From positions 1-46,526 of the forward strand of contig CAMPJJ010000036.1 in assembly GCA_946886855.1 (NCBI GenBank): a stretch of 46,526 nt of DNA, given 5' to 3'. The stretch is from an uncultured Roseateles sp. Its GTDB lineage: Bacteria > Pseudomonadota > Gammaproteobacteria > Burkholderiales > Burkholderiaceae. A model generated the notes under the pieces. It made no database searches and was not told the origin of the DNA. It was given only the letters and a program-made list of their open reading frames with translations. The translations under genes and the position numbers were made by a program. Shown piece by piece: positions 1 through 7,459 of the stretch (within the stretch, counting starts at the first letter, position 1; every line of letters begins with the position of its first letter).

Positions 1-413
1 GAAGAGTTTTCAGCGGGAAAGGCGGATTCGGCGGGCGTCGAGGGGGCGGGGTTTTCGGCGTGCGTGCGCGGCGTCAACAGCGAGGCGGGCGCGATGACGG
101 TGTGGTCGGTGTCGACGGGGATGTCGGCCGGCTTGCGGCCGGCGCGCATGGAGAAGGTGTCGGGGAAGGTCGGATCGATGAAGCTGATCTCGCGTTCGTG
201 CTGGACGGTCTCGGGGCCGTCGTCGTGCGCGGGCTCGACCTCCGGCGCGGCGGGCGGCGCGGCGCGGTTGGCGGCGGTGTTGGGCGGCATGCGATCGAGC
301 GGCGCGCCGGCCGGCACGATGCGTGTCGCGTCCGGATCGAGCGTCGGGTCGTCGGCCGCCGCCGGTGCGTTGCCCGGCTTGGCCGAGCGGGGATTGCCTT
401 CTTTTCGTGACAT
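1..413 (-). CDS. N-terminal fragment of an unidentified, possibly T6SS-regulatory protein (cut by window edge)
   Basis: The frame opens at an ATG (413-411) with a GAGG ribosome-binding sequence just upstream and stays open for 137 codons to the window edge without a stop. The visible part begins MSRKEGNPRSAKPG and is rich in Pro, Ala and Asp, so probably disordered. It contains DATRIVP and DTDHTVIAP. Acidic Thr-x-Ile stretches of this kind are common in linkers of bacterial Ser/Thr kinases and FHA-partner proteins of threonine-phosphorylation-controlled T6SSs. No folded domain is visible. It has its own copy of the conserved palindromic box (centre 493), 80 bp from the start codon, so it is probably a separate transcription unit in the T6SS regulon. 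The reading frame is well supported; the kinase/FHA link is inference. Confidence 0.6.
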   Translation of the reverse strand, partial: MSRKEGNPRSAKPGNAPAAADDPTLDPDATRIVPAGAPLDRMPPNTAANRAAPPAAPEVEPAHDDGPETVQHEREISFIDPTFPDTFSMRAGRKPADIPVDTDHTVIAPASLLTPRTHAENPAPSTPAESAFPAENS

Positions 414-485
414 CGAACGCCTCGCCGCGGCGAGGATCGCCGCCCAATGCGCATCGTCCCTGTCACGGGGATCGGGGGCAATGAA

Positions 486-499
486 CGAAAGTCATCCGG
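486..499 (-). promoter_or_regulatory. Conserved palindromic T6SS box, copy 1
   Basis: The plus strand reads CGAAAGTCATCCGG with its centre at 493, 80 bp from the ATG of the left-edge gene. It matches five other boxes in this window. The downstream TA step seen in four copies is GA here (458-457), so this copy is weaker. Confidence 0.5.
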
Positions 500-527
500 G
501 GACGGCCCTGGAAATCGCTACGCCCGT

Positions 528-1196
528 TCAGTCCAGCAAGGTCAGTCGGCTTGCCGCCGGGACGAGGACCCCGGCCAGCAAGGCGTGGCAGAGAATTTCT
601 GGCCATGGCGCGTGGCTGGCGACGCCATCCACCGCATAGAGCAGACCACGCGCACCGGTCCAATCGATCCGCGTCGCCCCCATCGCACGATATCGGCCCG
701 CTGGACTTGCAAGGAAAGGTGCATCGGCCACCAGGTGCTCGAAGGACCTCAGCAACTGGACGATGCGATCCTTCTGCGACTCATCCAGCGCGATGTCATG
801 GTCGACCCGCAAGGTCCAGGGCTCGCCCATCGGCCAGAATTCCGGGACGGCGGCACGGCCGTTCGATCGCCACTGAGCCATCCGCCTGAAAAGCTCGGAG
901 ACCTCCGCCGTGTCCTTCGGACCCTCCAGGCGCAGCAGCGGTGCCGGCACCGGGCCGTCCGCGGCCGAGGCGTCGAACAGCGAGCGGATCGCCGGCAACG
1001 ACACCACCGACGGATCGGCAAGGGGAAGCTCGAGCCGCCCGCCCGTCGGCGTCGCAGCCAACACTGGCGCATCGGTCAACCTGGTGAACGCGGTCGGACC
1101 GATGAATCCGCCGACGCTCACCACCCGCGTCAGGACTTCCAGCCAGGCAAGGCAGCGGCCGGCGTCTCCAGCGACCTCGACGGTCAATCGAATCAT
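528..1196 (-). CDS. Hypothetical protein, possible second immunity or accessory protein of island 1
   Basis: This 222-residue protein begins MIRLTVEVAGDAGRC. Its ATG overlaps the TGA of the upstream DUF3396 gene by 4 nt (ATGA), which fixes the start and indicates translational coupling. It has no signal peptide and no obvious membrane helix. The composition is that of a soluble cytoplasmic protein with several Trp residues (WLEV, FWPMGEPWTL, APWPEI). I do not recognise the family. Its place as the last gene after an effector and its immunity gene makes a second immunity or immunity-modulating role plausible, but nothing in the sequence proves it. Confidence 0.75.
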   Translation of the reverse strand: MIRLTVEVAGDAGRCLAWLEVLTRVVSVGGFIGPTAFTRLTDAPVLAATPTGGRLELPLADPSVVSLPAIRSLFDASAADGPVPAPLLRLEGPKDTAEVSELFRRMAQWRSNGRAAVPEFWPMGEPWTLRVDHDIALDESQKDRIVQLLRSFEHLVADAPFLASPAGRYRAMGATRIDWTGARGLLYAVDGVASHAPWPEILCHALLAGVLVPAASRLTLLD

Positions 1197-2173
1197 GTTC
1201 CGCCGTCGCCGAAAAAGCGTCGGTACCACTCGACCTTGGCTTCGTCGTCGGGATCGCCGGCGAAATCCAGGAACTCCGCGTCTTCGTCCGACAGGCTCAG
1301 GAAGGCCAGGCGGCTCCCAACGGCGTGATAGGGCGCCAATGCGGCGGCCTGCGCGGGATCTCGCGAACCCAGGATCGGTTCCGGCCCCGCCACGAGGATC
1401 ACGCCCTTCCCGTCCAGACGGGACACGCCGACGCCAGAGTCCTGCGGGAACACCAGCGCTTTCGCGTCCTCGGCCTGCTTGAGCAGCGACGGACCGAGGA
1501 TCGTCAGCCAGCCGGTCTGGATCAGCCCTTCTCCGATGAACGGGTGATAGCTCAAAGGATCGTGATACCCCATCGCCGGATGCTTGACGAGCAAACCCCG
1601 GCGCTCCCCAAAGGAACGCTCCATCCTCGTGTCGCCGGTGCTGGAGAACCACGAATAGCCCGCATAGCCACAGGACACGGCCTGGGCAGCGGCACAGGCC
1701 GCAGCGAGTTCGAAAAGTTCCCGCCCTTCTTCCACCTCGGAAGGGGGCAGGCACAGACGGAGCATCGTCCGATGGACGGGCTCGGCCGCGTCCTCAGCCG
1801 TGTCAAGGGACAGAAGCGAGAAGGCCGGCGCCACCGGCGCATTGGCGGCTTCGCCCCCGTGGAGCGTCAGCCCGGCGATGCCAGGCTTGGCGAACTCCGG
1901 ACCACCGAGAAATGCGTCGACCATCTCGCCGGGGCCTGCCGACATCGCCGCGGAGGCCTTCATCGTATTGCTGCGGTACCAGCGCAGCTTCGTCTCGGGA
2001 CGGCGCCGTTCGGCGAAGTCCAGGAAGCGCTGAAGGACGACTGCAAGACCGTCCGCCAGGGTCGTGCGAGGCGTGTCGTAGAAGAGCACGATCTCGAAGC
2101 ATGGCAACGCGGGCGCGCGGCCCGCGTCGAGATGGGGAATGACTAGCGATTCAAATTCCTTGCGCGTCAGCAT
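1193..2173 (-). CDS. DUF3396-type T6SS immunity protein for the VRR-Nuc effector
   Basis: This 326-residue protein resembles the DUF3396 family, many members of which are type VI immunity proteins encoded beside VRR-Nuc nucleases. Visible family features are the N-terminal strand FEIVLFYDTP, a central RWYRSNTMKAS segment and the GLIQTGWLTILGPSLL region near residue 225. There is no signal peptide, as expected for protection against a cytoplasmic nuclease. An in-frame GTG lies at 2188, but the ATG at 2173 has AGGAG at ideal spacing, and that site overlaps the stop of the effector gene, so I chose the ATG. The gene follows the effector directly and overlaps the next gene by 4 nt. Pairing with the effector is inferred from adjacency and family co-occurrence. 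Confidence 0.8.
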   Translation of the reverse strand: MLTRKEFESLVIPHLDAGRAPALPCFEIVLFYDTPRTTLADGLAVVLQRFLDFAERRRPETKLRWYRSNTMKASAAMSAGPGEMVDAFLGGPEFAKPGIAGLTLHGGEAANAPVAPAFSLLSLDTAEDAAEPVHRTMLRLCLPPSEVEEGRELFELAAACAAAQAVSCGYAGYSWFSSTGDTRMERSFGERRGLLVKHPAMGYHDPLSYHPFIGEGLIQTGWLTILGPSLLKQAEDAKALVFPQDSGVGVSRLDGKGVILVAGPEPILGSRDPAQAAALAPYHAVGSRLAFLSLSDEDAEFLDFAGDPDDEAKVEWYRRFFGDGGT

Positions 2174-2181
2174 CACTTCTC

Positions 2182-3108
2182 CTAGCACTTGCAGTCTTCT
2201 TCCTCGATGACGACGAACTTCTTGCTGCCCGCCATCTTCTTGGCCAGCTTCTGGTTGTCCGTCAACTCATCCCCCTTGAACTTCACCTCGACGAAGGCCT
2301 TGAGGTTGTCGTTGCTGATGGGCTTCGTCGCATCCTTGAGCACGGCGAAATCGGGACGGAAAGTCTGCCCCGGGGCGGCCGCGCCTGCTGCCAGTCCGGA
2401 ACCGAGACCACCCGGCGCCGGCAGGCCATTGCTCATCACGCGACCCGTCGCCGACATCACGCAGTCGAAGGCGCCTCGCGCTTTCGCGGGGATGTTCCAG
2501 GTCGACTCCACGAGCAGGTCGCATTGCTTCGGCTCGAACAGCGGATAGCCGCTGCTGTGCTTGTTGGCCACGTTCGATTGCAGGGTCCTGCACTTCTCGT
2601 TGGGGATCTTGCCCTTGTCGGCTTGCTTGCGTGTGTCGCAGATGGACTCGCAGATCTTATCGGCCATCTCCTGCCCGATCGCATCGGTGACGGCGACCGG
2701 CCCCTGGAAGACGCCGCCGAGATTCGCCGCGTTCTCGTGGTTGTGGAACATCTTGTCCATCAACCGGGCGCAGTTCTTCCCGTTCATCTTCGTGTCGAAG
2801 GAGTACAGGATCCAGGTCGCCTCCTTCATGAAGGTGCTGGACTTGACACCGCCGAGCGTGCCCGGGTTGTCCCCGTTGGACATCGCGAACTTGGACCCCT
2901 TGATGGCGGCCATGGCCTTGTCGCCCTTGACCGTCGTCGTGCCGTCGGACAGCGTCACGGACTGGGCGATGTTGGGATAAGGGATGGGCACCGGGCCGCC
3001 GGGGCTCGGCGTCTTGCAGACGTCGGGAATGGTCGCGGCGCTGATGCCGTTGCTGAACTTGTGCACCAGCGAATTGACGGTCCCGTTGACCTTGATGGTG
3101 ACCGGCAT
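2182..3108 (-). CDS. T6SS effector: PAAR-like DUF4150 domain plus C-terminal VRR-Nuc nuclease
   Basis: This 308-residue protein starts with a DUF4150 PAAR-like domain that would cap the VgrG spike; its signature is PDVCKTPSPGGPVPIPYPN at about residues 29-46. The last 60 residues carry a PD-(D/E)xK nuclease of the VRR-Nuc type: RPDF (Asp253), VEVKFKGD (Glu274, Lys276) and GDELTDNQ (279-286). Such domains cleave structured DNA in target cells. No transmembrane helix separates the two parts. The gene starts 3 nt after the TIGR02270 gene and is followed by a DUF3396 immunity gene, the usual partner. Spike association follows from the DUF4150 family; the nuclease assignment rests on visible catalytic residues. 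Confidence 0.85.
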   Translation of the reverse strand: MPVTIKVNGTVNSLVHKFSNGISAATIPDVCKTPSPGGPVPIPYPNIAQSVTLSDGTTTVKGDKAMAAIKGSKFAMSNGDNPGTLGGVKSSTFMKEATWILYSFDTKMNGKNCARLMDKMFHNHENAANLGGVFQGPVAVTDAIGQEMADKICESICDTRKQADKGKIPNEKCRTLQSNVANKHSSGYPLFEPKQCDLLVESTWNIPAKARGAFDCVMSATGRVMSNGLPAPGGLGSGLAAGAAAPGQTFRPDFAVLKDATKPISNDNLKAFVEVKFKGDELTDNQKLAKKMAGSKKFVVIEEEDCKC

Positions 3109-3111
3109 GTC

Positions 3112-4413
3112 TCAGTCTCCCCCGCCCAGCCGTTGCAGCAGCCGCTGTTGCCGCCAGGCCGGCGCGTCCACCGGGAACAGCGGCGTCCCTGGCCGCAGCA
3201 GGCACAGGTGCAGCGCCGCGAGCGCCCTCGCCCGCTGCCGTCCGCCGTGCAGCACGCGCAGGCAGTGCACCTCGCTCAGCGGCTGGCCAAGGAAGAGCCG
3301 GCCGTCGGTCGACAGCGTCGGCAACCGCGACTGGTGCGCGAGCCACCAGGCCCGCACCTGCTCGACGTGCGGCCATGGCAGCGCGATGTCCACCGGCACC
3401 TCGACGTCGTCGTCCTCCGGATCCTCGTTCGGACCTTCCTCGAGATCCTCCGGAGGCGGCGCCTCGAGGCCGTCGGCATTGACGTCGGCGCCGGCGATCA
3501 GGCAGAAGGCCTCGAGCGCGATGCGCGCCGTCGCGGGCCTGGTCATCTGGTCGATCAGCCACGGCACGTAGCGCAACTGGCCGGACAGCCCCGCGCCGAT
3601 GATGCGCAGGCGCGCCGCGCCCGCCATGGTTTCGGCCTCGACCAGCAGGCGGTGTCCCTCCTGCACCGGCAGCGACAGCACCGCCAGCCGGAACGCGTCC
3701 ATCTGCCGCGTGCCCGGCCGCAGCGCGGCACCGGTCAACGCGGCCAGCGCCTTGCCGCGGTCGCCCAGCAGCACGCCGGCCCACAGCGCCCAGTAGCGCG
3801 GCTCGCTCTTCTCGTCGCCGATCAGGCCGAGCACCGGCTCCAGTCCCTCGACACGTCCGAGCTCGCCCGCCAGCCGCAGCGCCCGCGCGCGTTCGCCGGC
3901 ATTGGTCGAGCGCATCGACACCGACCAGCGCTCGCCCGCGTCCAGCCGATGGGCGCCGTAGGCCTCCAGCGTCAGTCGACGGCTCAGCGAATCCTCGGGC
4001 GGCATCAGCGCCTCGGCCTTCAATGCCTCGTTGGCGCCGACCCAGCCCAGCGCCGACGCCAGGCCGGGCGCGGCTTCGGGCGCCTCCTTGGCACGCCGCA
4101 CCAGCGCCGTCCAGTCGTCAGGCCGCCCGTTGAGCGCCAGCACCCCGGCGACGAAGAAGTCCTCTGAGCAATCGTTGACCAGCGCCGCCTGGCACGGCGG
4201 CCAGGCCTCGTCGCCGGCCTCGGCGAGGCCGTCGAGCTGCGCGGCCAGTTGCTCGTCCAGATCGGCGAACTGCTGCGGCGAGTAATGCGGCGCGTCCAGC
4301 GCGTCACGGCGCTGCGTCCACAGGAAGGCGGCCTCGTCGCGGTAGGTCTCGATCTGGTCGGCGGTCACCGGCGCGGGAAGTCCGGGATCGAAGCGGGCGT
4401 TGTCCATGGTCAT
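3112..4413 (-). CDS. TIGR02270 family T6SS-associated protein (HEAT-like)
   Basis: This 433-residue protein has the TIGR02270 pattern: an N-terminal part with Glu/Ala/Trp near residues 25-30 (DEAAFLWTQR), then LDEQLAAQLDGL, then Ala/Leu-rich helical pairs typical of HEAT-type repeats. An acidic linker (EDLEEGPNEDPEDDD) lies near residue 335, followed by VRAWW. The ATG at 4413 overlaps the previous stop by 4 nt (ATGA), which fixes the start; a second ATG lies at 4407. Proteins of this family are encoded beside VgrG, DUF2169 and PAAR-like genes and may help load effectors. Island 2 encodes a diverged relative (12098-13570). The molecular role is unknown. Confidence 0.8.
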   Translation of the reverse strand: MTMDNARFDPGLPAPVTADQIETYRDEAAFLWTQRRDALDAPHYSPQQFADLDEQLAAQLDGLAEAGDEAWPPCQAALVNDCSEDFFVAGVLALNGRPDDWTALVRRAKEAPEAAPGLASALGWVGANEALKAEALMPPEDSLSRRLTLEAYGAHRLDAGERWSVSMRSTNAGERARALRLAGELGRVEGLEPVLGLIGDEKSEPRYWALWAGVLLGDRGKALAALTGAALRPGTRQMDAFRLAVLSLPVQEGHRLLVEAETMAGAARLRIIGAGLSGQLRYVPWLIDQMTRPATARIALEAFCLIAGADVNADGLEAPPPEDLEEGPNEDPEDDDVEVPVDIALPWPHVEQVRAWWLAHQSRLPTLSTDGRLFLGQPLSEVHCLRVLHGGRQRARALAALHLCLLRPGTPLFPVDAPAWRQQRLLQRLGGGD

Positions 4414-5702
4414 GCCCGCACCGCCACGTCGGCGCGGATCACCGCGGCGCCGCGACCGCCGCCGTCCGAACTGCCCCACAGCAGCGTCAGCGGCCCCTTC
4501 GCATGGCCCTTGCGGCAGGCGGAGGCCGCCAGCAGCAGGTGCAGCGGCAGGCCCGCCGCGCCCACGTCGCCCCAGCAGTCCGCCGGCGCGAGGAAGTCGG
4601 TCGGATCGCGCAGCCGGTCGCGCACGCGCAAGCCGCAGAAGCCGTATTCATCGGCGCGATACGCCTCGCCGTTCATGTCGCAGACCACGTTGTCGATCAC
4701 ACCTTCTCCGGGCACTTCATCCAGCGCGCGGCGCAACGCCTGCGTCAGGCCTTCGCCGATGCAGACCTCGCCGCTCTTGTTCAACTTCGATTCGCGGCCG
4801 AGACCGACCGCGAGCACATCGGCCCAGCCGCCCTCGCCGCCCCGGCCAAGGCGGCCGCCTTGGCCGCCTGCCGGACCGCCCGGCGCGGCCACTCCGGCAC
4901 GGGCCAGCAGCAGCGCGCCCGCGGCCTCGCCCGGGATGAAGCCCCAGGCGTTGTTCAAGGGCCCCGCGCCGTGCAGCTGTTCTTCAGCCTCCAGCCATTC
5001 CAGCGTCTCCGGCGCGAGGTAAGAGTCCACGCCCGCGACGACGACGGCATCGACCTGACCGGCGCGCAGCCAGGCCCGCGCCTGGTCGAGCGCTTCGAAA
5101 CCGCCGGCGTGACCGCTGGCAAACAGCTGGAACGGACCGAGTCGCGCACCGAGGCGGTCGCGGCACAGCGCGCGCAGGGCATCGGCCACATCGGCCCCAT
5201 CGGCGGCGTCAGCCACATGGCCCGCATTGCCAGGACCGCCAGGACCGCCAGGACCGCGAGAAACGCCAGAAACACCGGAACGGCGGGCCGCAACTGGATC
5301 GCCCGTACCGCCTGGACCGCCCGGACCGCCCGGACGGGCCGGCGGCCCCGCGACGGCGACGCCGATGCGCCCGTCCTGGACGCCGGTGGCCGGGCGCGCG
5401 GGTGCGAGCACGCCCGCCAGCGCCTCCGTCAAGGCCGGCGCGAGCAGCGCGACCAGGCGCGCCGTGCCGCGCAGGCCGGCATCGATGCCTGCGACCTGCG
5501 CCACGCGCATCGGCTCGCCGGCGGTGTCGATCATGTAGGCGTGCTCCCGGAAGCCGCACATCCCGGCACGCACTGCCGCCGCGGTCGATCGCGCATCGCC
5601 GCCCACCGGCGTGAAGGCGCCGATCGCAAGCACGCGCAGCGCCAGCGGCGAGGGCGACGTGTGCGACGTGGGGGACACGGGAGCCGTCGTTTCCTGGCGC
5701 AT
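4410..5702 (-). CDS. Ketosynthase-like (thiolase-fold) T6SS-associated protein, probably non-catalytic
   Basis: This 430-residue protein has the outline of a beta-ketoacyl synthase: an N-terminal AIGAFTPVGG strand, AVVVAGVDSYLAPE at about 219-231, and FIPGEAAGALLLA near 255, equivalent to the GEGA motif of FabF. At the position of the catalytic Cys the sequence is FASGHAGGFEAL (194-205) with no Cys, so the enzyme is probably inactive. A collagen-like Gly/Pro insertion (about 120-160), coded by short tandem repeats, and a second Gly-rich stretch near 300 are unusual. The ATG at 5702 is 1 nt after the upstream stop, and the gene overlaps the downstream gene by 4 nt. Related genes occur in VgrG islands, where a scaffold or adaptor role is likely. 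Confidence 0.8.
   Translation of the reverse strand: MRQETTAPVSPTSHTSPSPLALRVLAIGAFTPVGGDARSTAAAVRAGMCGFREHAYMIDTAGEPMRVAQVAGIDAGLRGTARLVALLAPALTEALAGVLAPARPATGVQDGRIGVAVAGPPARPGGPGGPGGTGDPVAARRSGVSGVSRGPGGPGGPGNAGHVADAADGADVADALRALCRDRLGARLGPFQLFASGHAGGFEALDQARAWLRAGQVDAVVVAGVDSYLAPETLEWLEAEEQLHGAGPLNNAWGFIPGEAAGALLLARAGVAAPGGPAGGQGGRLGRGGEGGWADVLAVGLGRESKLNKSGEVCIGEGLTQALRRALDEVPGEGVIDNVVCDMNGEAYRADEYGFCGLRVRDRLRDPTDFLAPADCWGDVGAAGLPLHLLLAASACRKGHAKGPLTLLWGSSDGGGRGAAVIRADVAVRA
5227..5335. repeat. Gly/Pro-coding short tandem repeats inside the ketosynthase-like gene
   Basis: Units of the type GGACCGCCA (5237 onward) and GGACCGCCC (about 5310-5332) repeat in tandem. On the minus strand they encode the collagen-like GGPGGPGG and GPGGPGGPG tracts. 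The repeat length is a multiple of three, so copy-number change would alter length without a frameshift. Confidence 0.6.
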
Positions 5703-5703
5703 G

Positions 5704-6777
5704 TCAGGCCGCCTCCGCGCGATGACCGTCGACCTCGGCACTGTCGGGCTCCGGCGCGCCGAGCACGCCGTCGCGCAGGTCCTGCTTGAGCCAGATCCGC
5801 GTGTGCTGCAGCTTGAGCACGCGCGGATGGCAGGGCAGCGCGCTGTGGAAGACCAGCGAAACCCGACGTTCGTCGGGTGCGAGGATCACGGTGTGCAGCT
5901 TCGGCGGCGGATGGACCTCCCGATGACCATCGTTGAAGAAGGTCTCCAGGCCGAGGAACACGCGCGGCAACGCGAAGCGCAACTGCCCGCCGCCCGGCGA
6001 CAGGTTCAGCAGCGCGACGGGTTCCCCGCCGCGCAGGAAACCGGCGTGCTGCTGGTCCGGCGGCGCGCACTGGTAGTGGCGGTCGTCGAAGTCGTCGGGC
6101 AGCAGCGGCAGACGCTCGCGCTGCCAGCGCTCGTCGTAGGTGCCGGCGAAGCGGCGGCGCTCCGTCCAATGGCTGCAGAGCGCGCCGAAACCGGCCGGCA
6201 CGGGCCGGTCCTTCCAGCTGCGGATCAGGTGGTCGGGGTCCTCGATGTTGGGCAGCGGGCGGCCGTTGACATGGTCGCCCTCGACCGCGTAGCCCTGGCC
6301 CGGCGGATTGCGCTCGTCCCAGGTCGCGGGATCGGCCTGGGGATCGACGCCGCCGAAGGCGCGCTCCCAGACGATGGGCATCGCCGTGAACGGCGCCGGC
6401 CGGCCGATGCTGCGCCCCTGCCAGACGCGGTCGCCGAAGACCTTGAGCACTTTCGTGCGGCTGCCCACCGCCAGGCCGACGTCGAGCTCGGTCACCGGCG
6501 TGCCGCCCGGCGCGTGCGCCTGCCCGTCGACGATCACATCGGTCGCCACCTTGGTGCGGACCAGGTCCGCGTCGGCCCTGAGGCTGGTCGAGGCCGCGTC
6601 GCCGCGATGCGCCGGGCCGCGCAGGACCTCGGGCTGCGCTTCGGCCACGCGCAGCGTGCCGTCCGTCTGCAAGGTGAAACTCGCCTTCACCGCGACGAGC
6701 CAGATCTCGGTGCCGTCACGATCGCGCACCCAGCCGCGCTCGGCGGCGAACGGCGTGCGGTTCTGCAGTTGCCACAT
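5704..6777 (-). CDS. DUF2169 family T6SS adaptor protein
   Basis: This 357-residue protein matches DUF2169, a family that includes the Agrobacterium adaptor Atu3641, which joins a PAAR/effector to its VgrG. Visible landmarks are the N-terminal strand WLVAVKASFTL, VWERAFGGVDP near residue 136, the NPPGQGY segment, FAGTYDERW and LPDDFDDRHYQCAPPDQQ (about 225-245). It lies between the DUF6484 gene (27-nt gap) and the ketosynthase-like gene (1-nt gap) in the vgrG1 operon, so it probably serves the VRR-Nuc effector of this island. It has no signal peptide, consistent with cytoplasmic assembly of the spike. Confidence 0.88.
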   Translation of the reverse strand: MWQLQNRTPFAAERGWVRDRDGTEIWLVAVKASFTLQTDGTLRVAEAQPEVLRGPAHRGDAASTSLRADADLVRTKVATDVIVDGQAHAPGGTPVTELDVGLAVGSRTKVLKVFGDRVWQGRSIGRPAPFTAMPIVWERAFGGVDPQADPATWDERNPPGQGYAVEGDHVNGRPLPNIEDPDHLIRSWKDRPVPAGFGALCSHWTERRRFAGTYDERWQRERLPLLPDDFDDRHYQCAPPDQQHAGFLRGGEPVALLNLSPGGGQLRFALPRVFLGLETFFNDGHREVHPPPKLHTVILAPDERRVSLVFHSALPCHPRVLKLQHTRIWLKQDLRDGVLGAPEPDSAEVDGHRAEAA

Positions 6778-6804
6778 GGGGAATCCTGACGGGGTCCGGA
6801 ACCG

Positions 6805-7458
6805 TCAGTTGATGTCGACGAACGCACCCTTGATGCGGTTCGCGCCGCTGGAGCGGCTCAGCACATAAGTGCCCCGGATCAGGATCTTGCCGGCGGCGGT
6901 CAGCACAATGCTGGCCTCCCCGCAGCGCAGCTCGACCTGCTTCGCGCCGTTGAGCACGACGCGCTCGCCGTCGACCGTCACGGTCTGGCCGCGGCGCGTG
7001 AGCGCGGGGCCGGGCGCCGCATCGGGCGCCGGCTCGGGGTCGGCGTCGGGCGCCTCCACGCGGGAATCCAGTTCGCGTTCGCGCGCTGCGTCGGCCGAAG
7101 GCGCGCCGCGTCGCGGCGCCTCGGGCTCCGCATGCCGCATCGCGCGGCCCAGGATGACCGGGCGCGTCGGATCGCCGCGTTCGAGCGAGACGATGACCTC
7201 GTCGCCTTCGTCCTCGACCTTCAGGCCGACGACGGACATCGCGACGACCGGCGGCAGGCCCTTGGCCATGCGGACCAGGAAGCGTCCTTGTGCGTCGAAG
7301 CCGCAGAACATGCCGACCAGCACGCCCGCGTCGACGAGCCGCACGCGGTCCATCAGGTGCTCGGCGGCGGCGACGGCCGCGCGGGTCGGATCGCCGCGAC
7401 GGCGGTTGGGAGGGGGAGCGGCGCCCAGCGGCCCCGCATTGCCTGCTTGCTCGGCCAT
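6805..7458 (-). CDS. DUF6484 domain protein (VgrG-associated)
   Basis: This 217-residue protein begins MAEQAGNAGPLG. It has a first folded part (about 45-120) with GVLVGMFCGFDAQGRFLVR and RGDPTRPVILGRA, a Pro/Ala/Asp-rich linker, and a C-terminal part GEASIVLTAAGKILIRG that resembles the beta-helical tip of VgrG tails. The ATG at 7458 follows the vgrG1 stop by 1 nt, so the two genes are translationally coupled. The family is always found with VgrG and DUF2169; it may be a chaperone or a detached extension of the spike. A relative lies in island 2 (18581-19186). Confidence 0.8.
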   Translation of the reverse strand: MAEQAGNAGPLGAAPPPNRRRGDPTRAAVAAAEHLMDRVRLVDAGVLVGMFCGFDAQGRFLVRMAKGLPPVVAMSVVGLKVEDEGDEVIVSLERGDPTRPVILGRAMRHAEPEAPRRGAPSADAARERELDSRVEAPDADPEPAPDAAPGPALTRRGQTVTVDGERVVLNGAKQVELRCGEASIVLTAAGKILIRGTYVLSRSSGANRIKGAFVDIN

Positions 7459-7459
7459 G

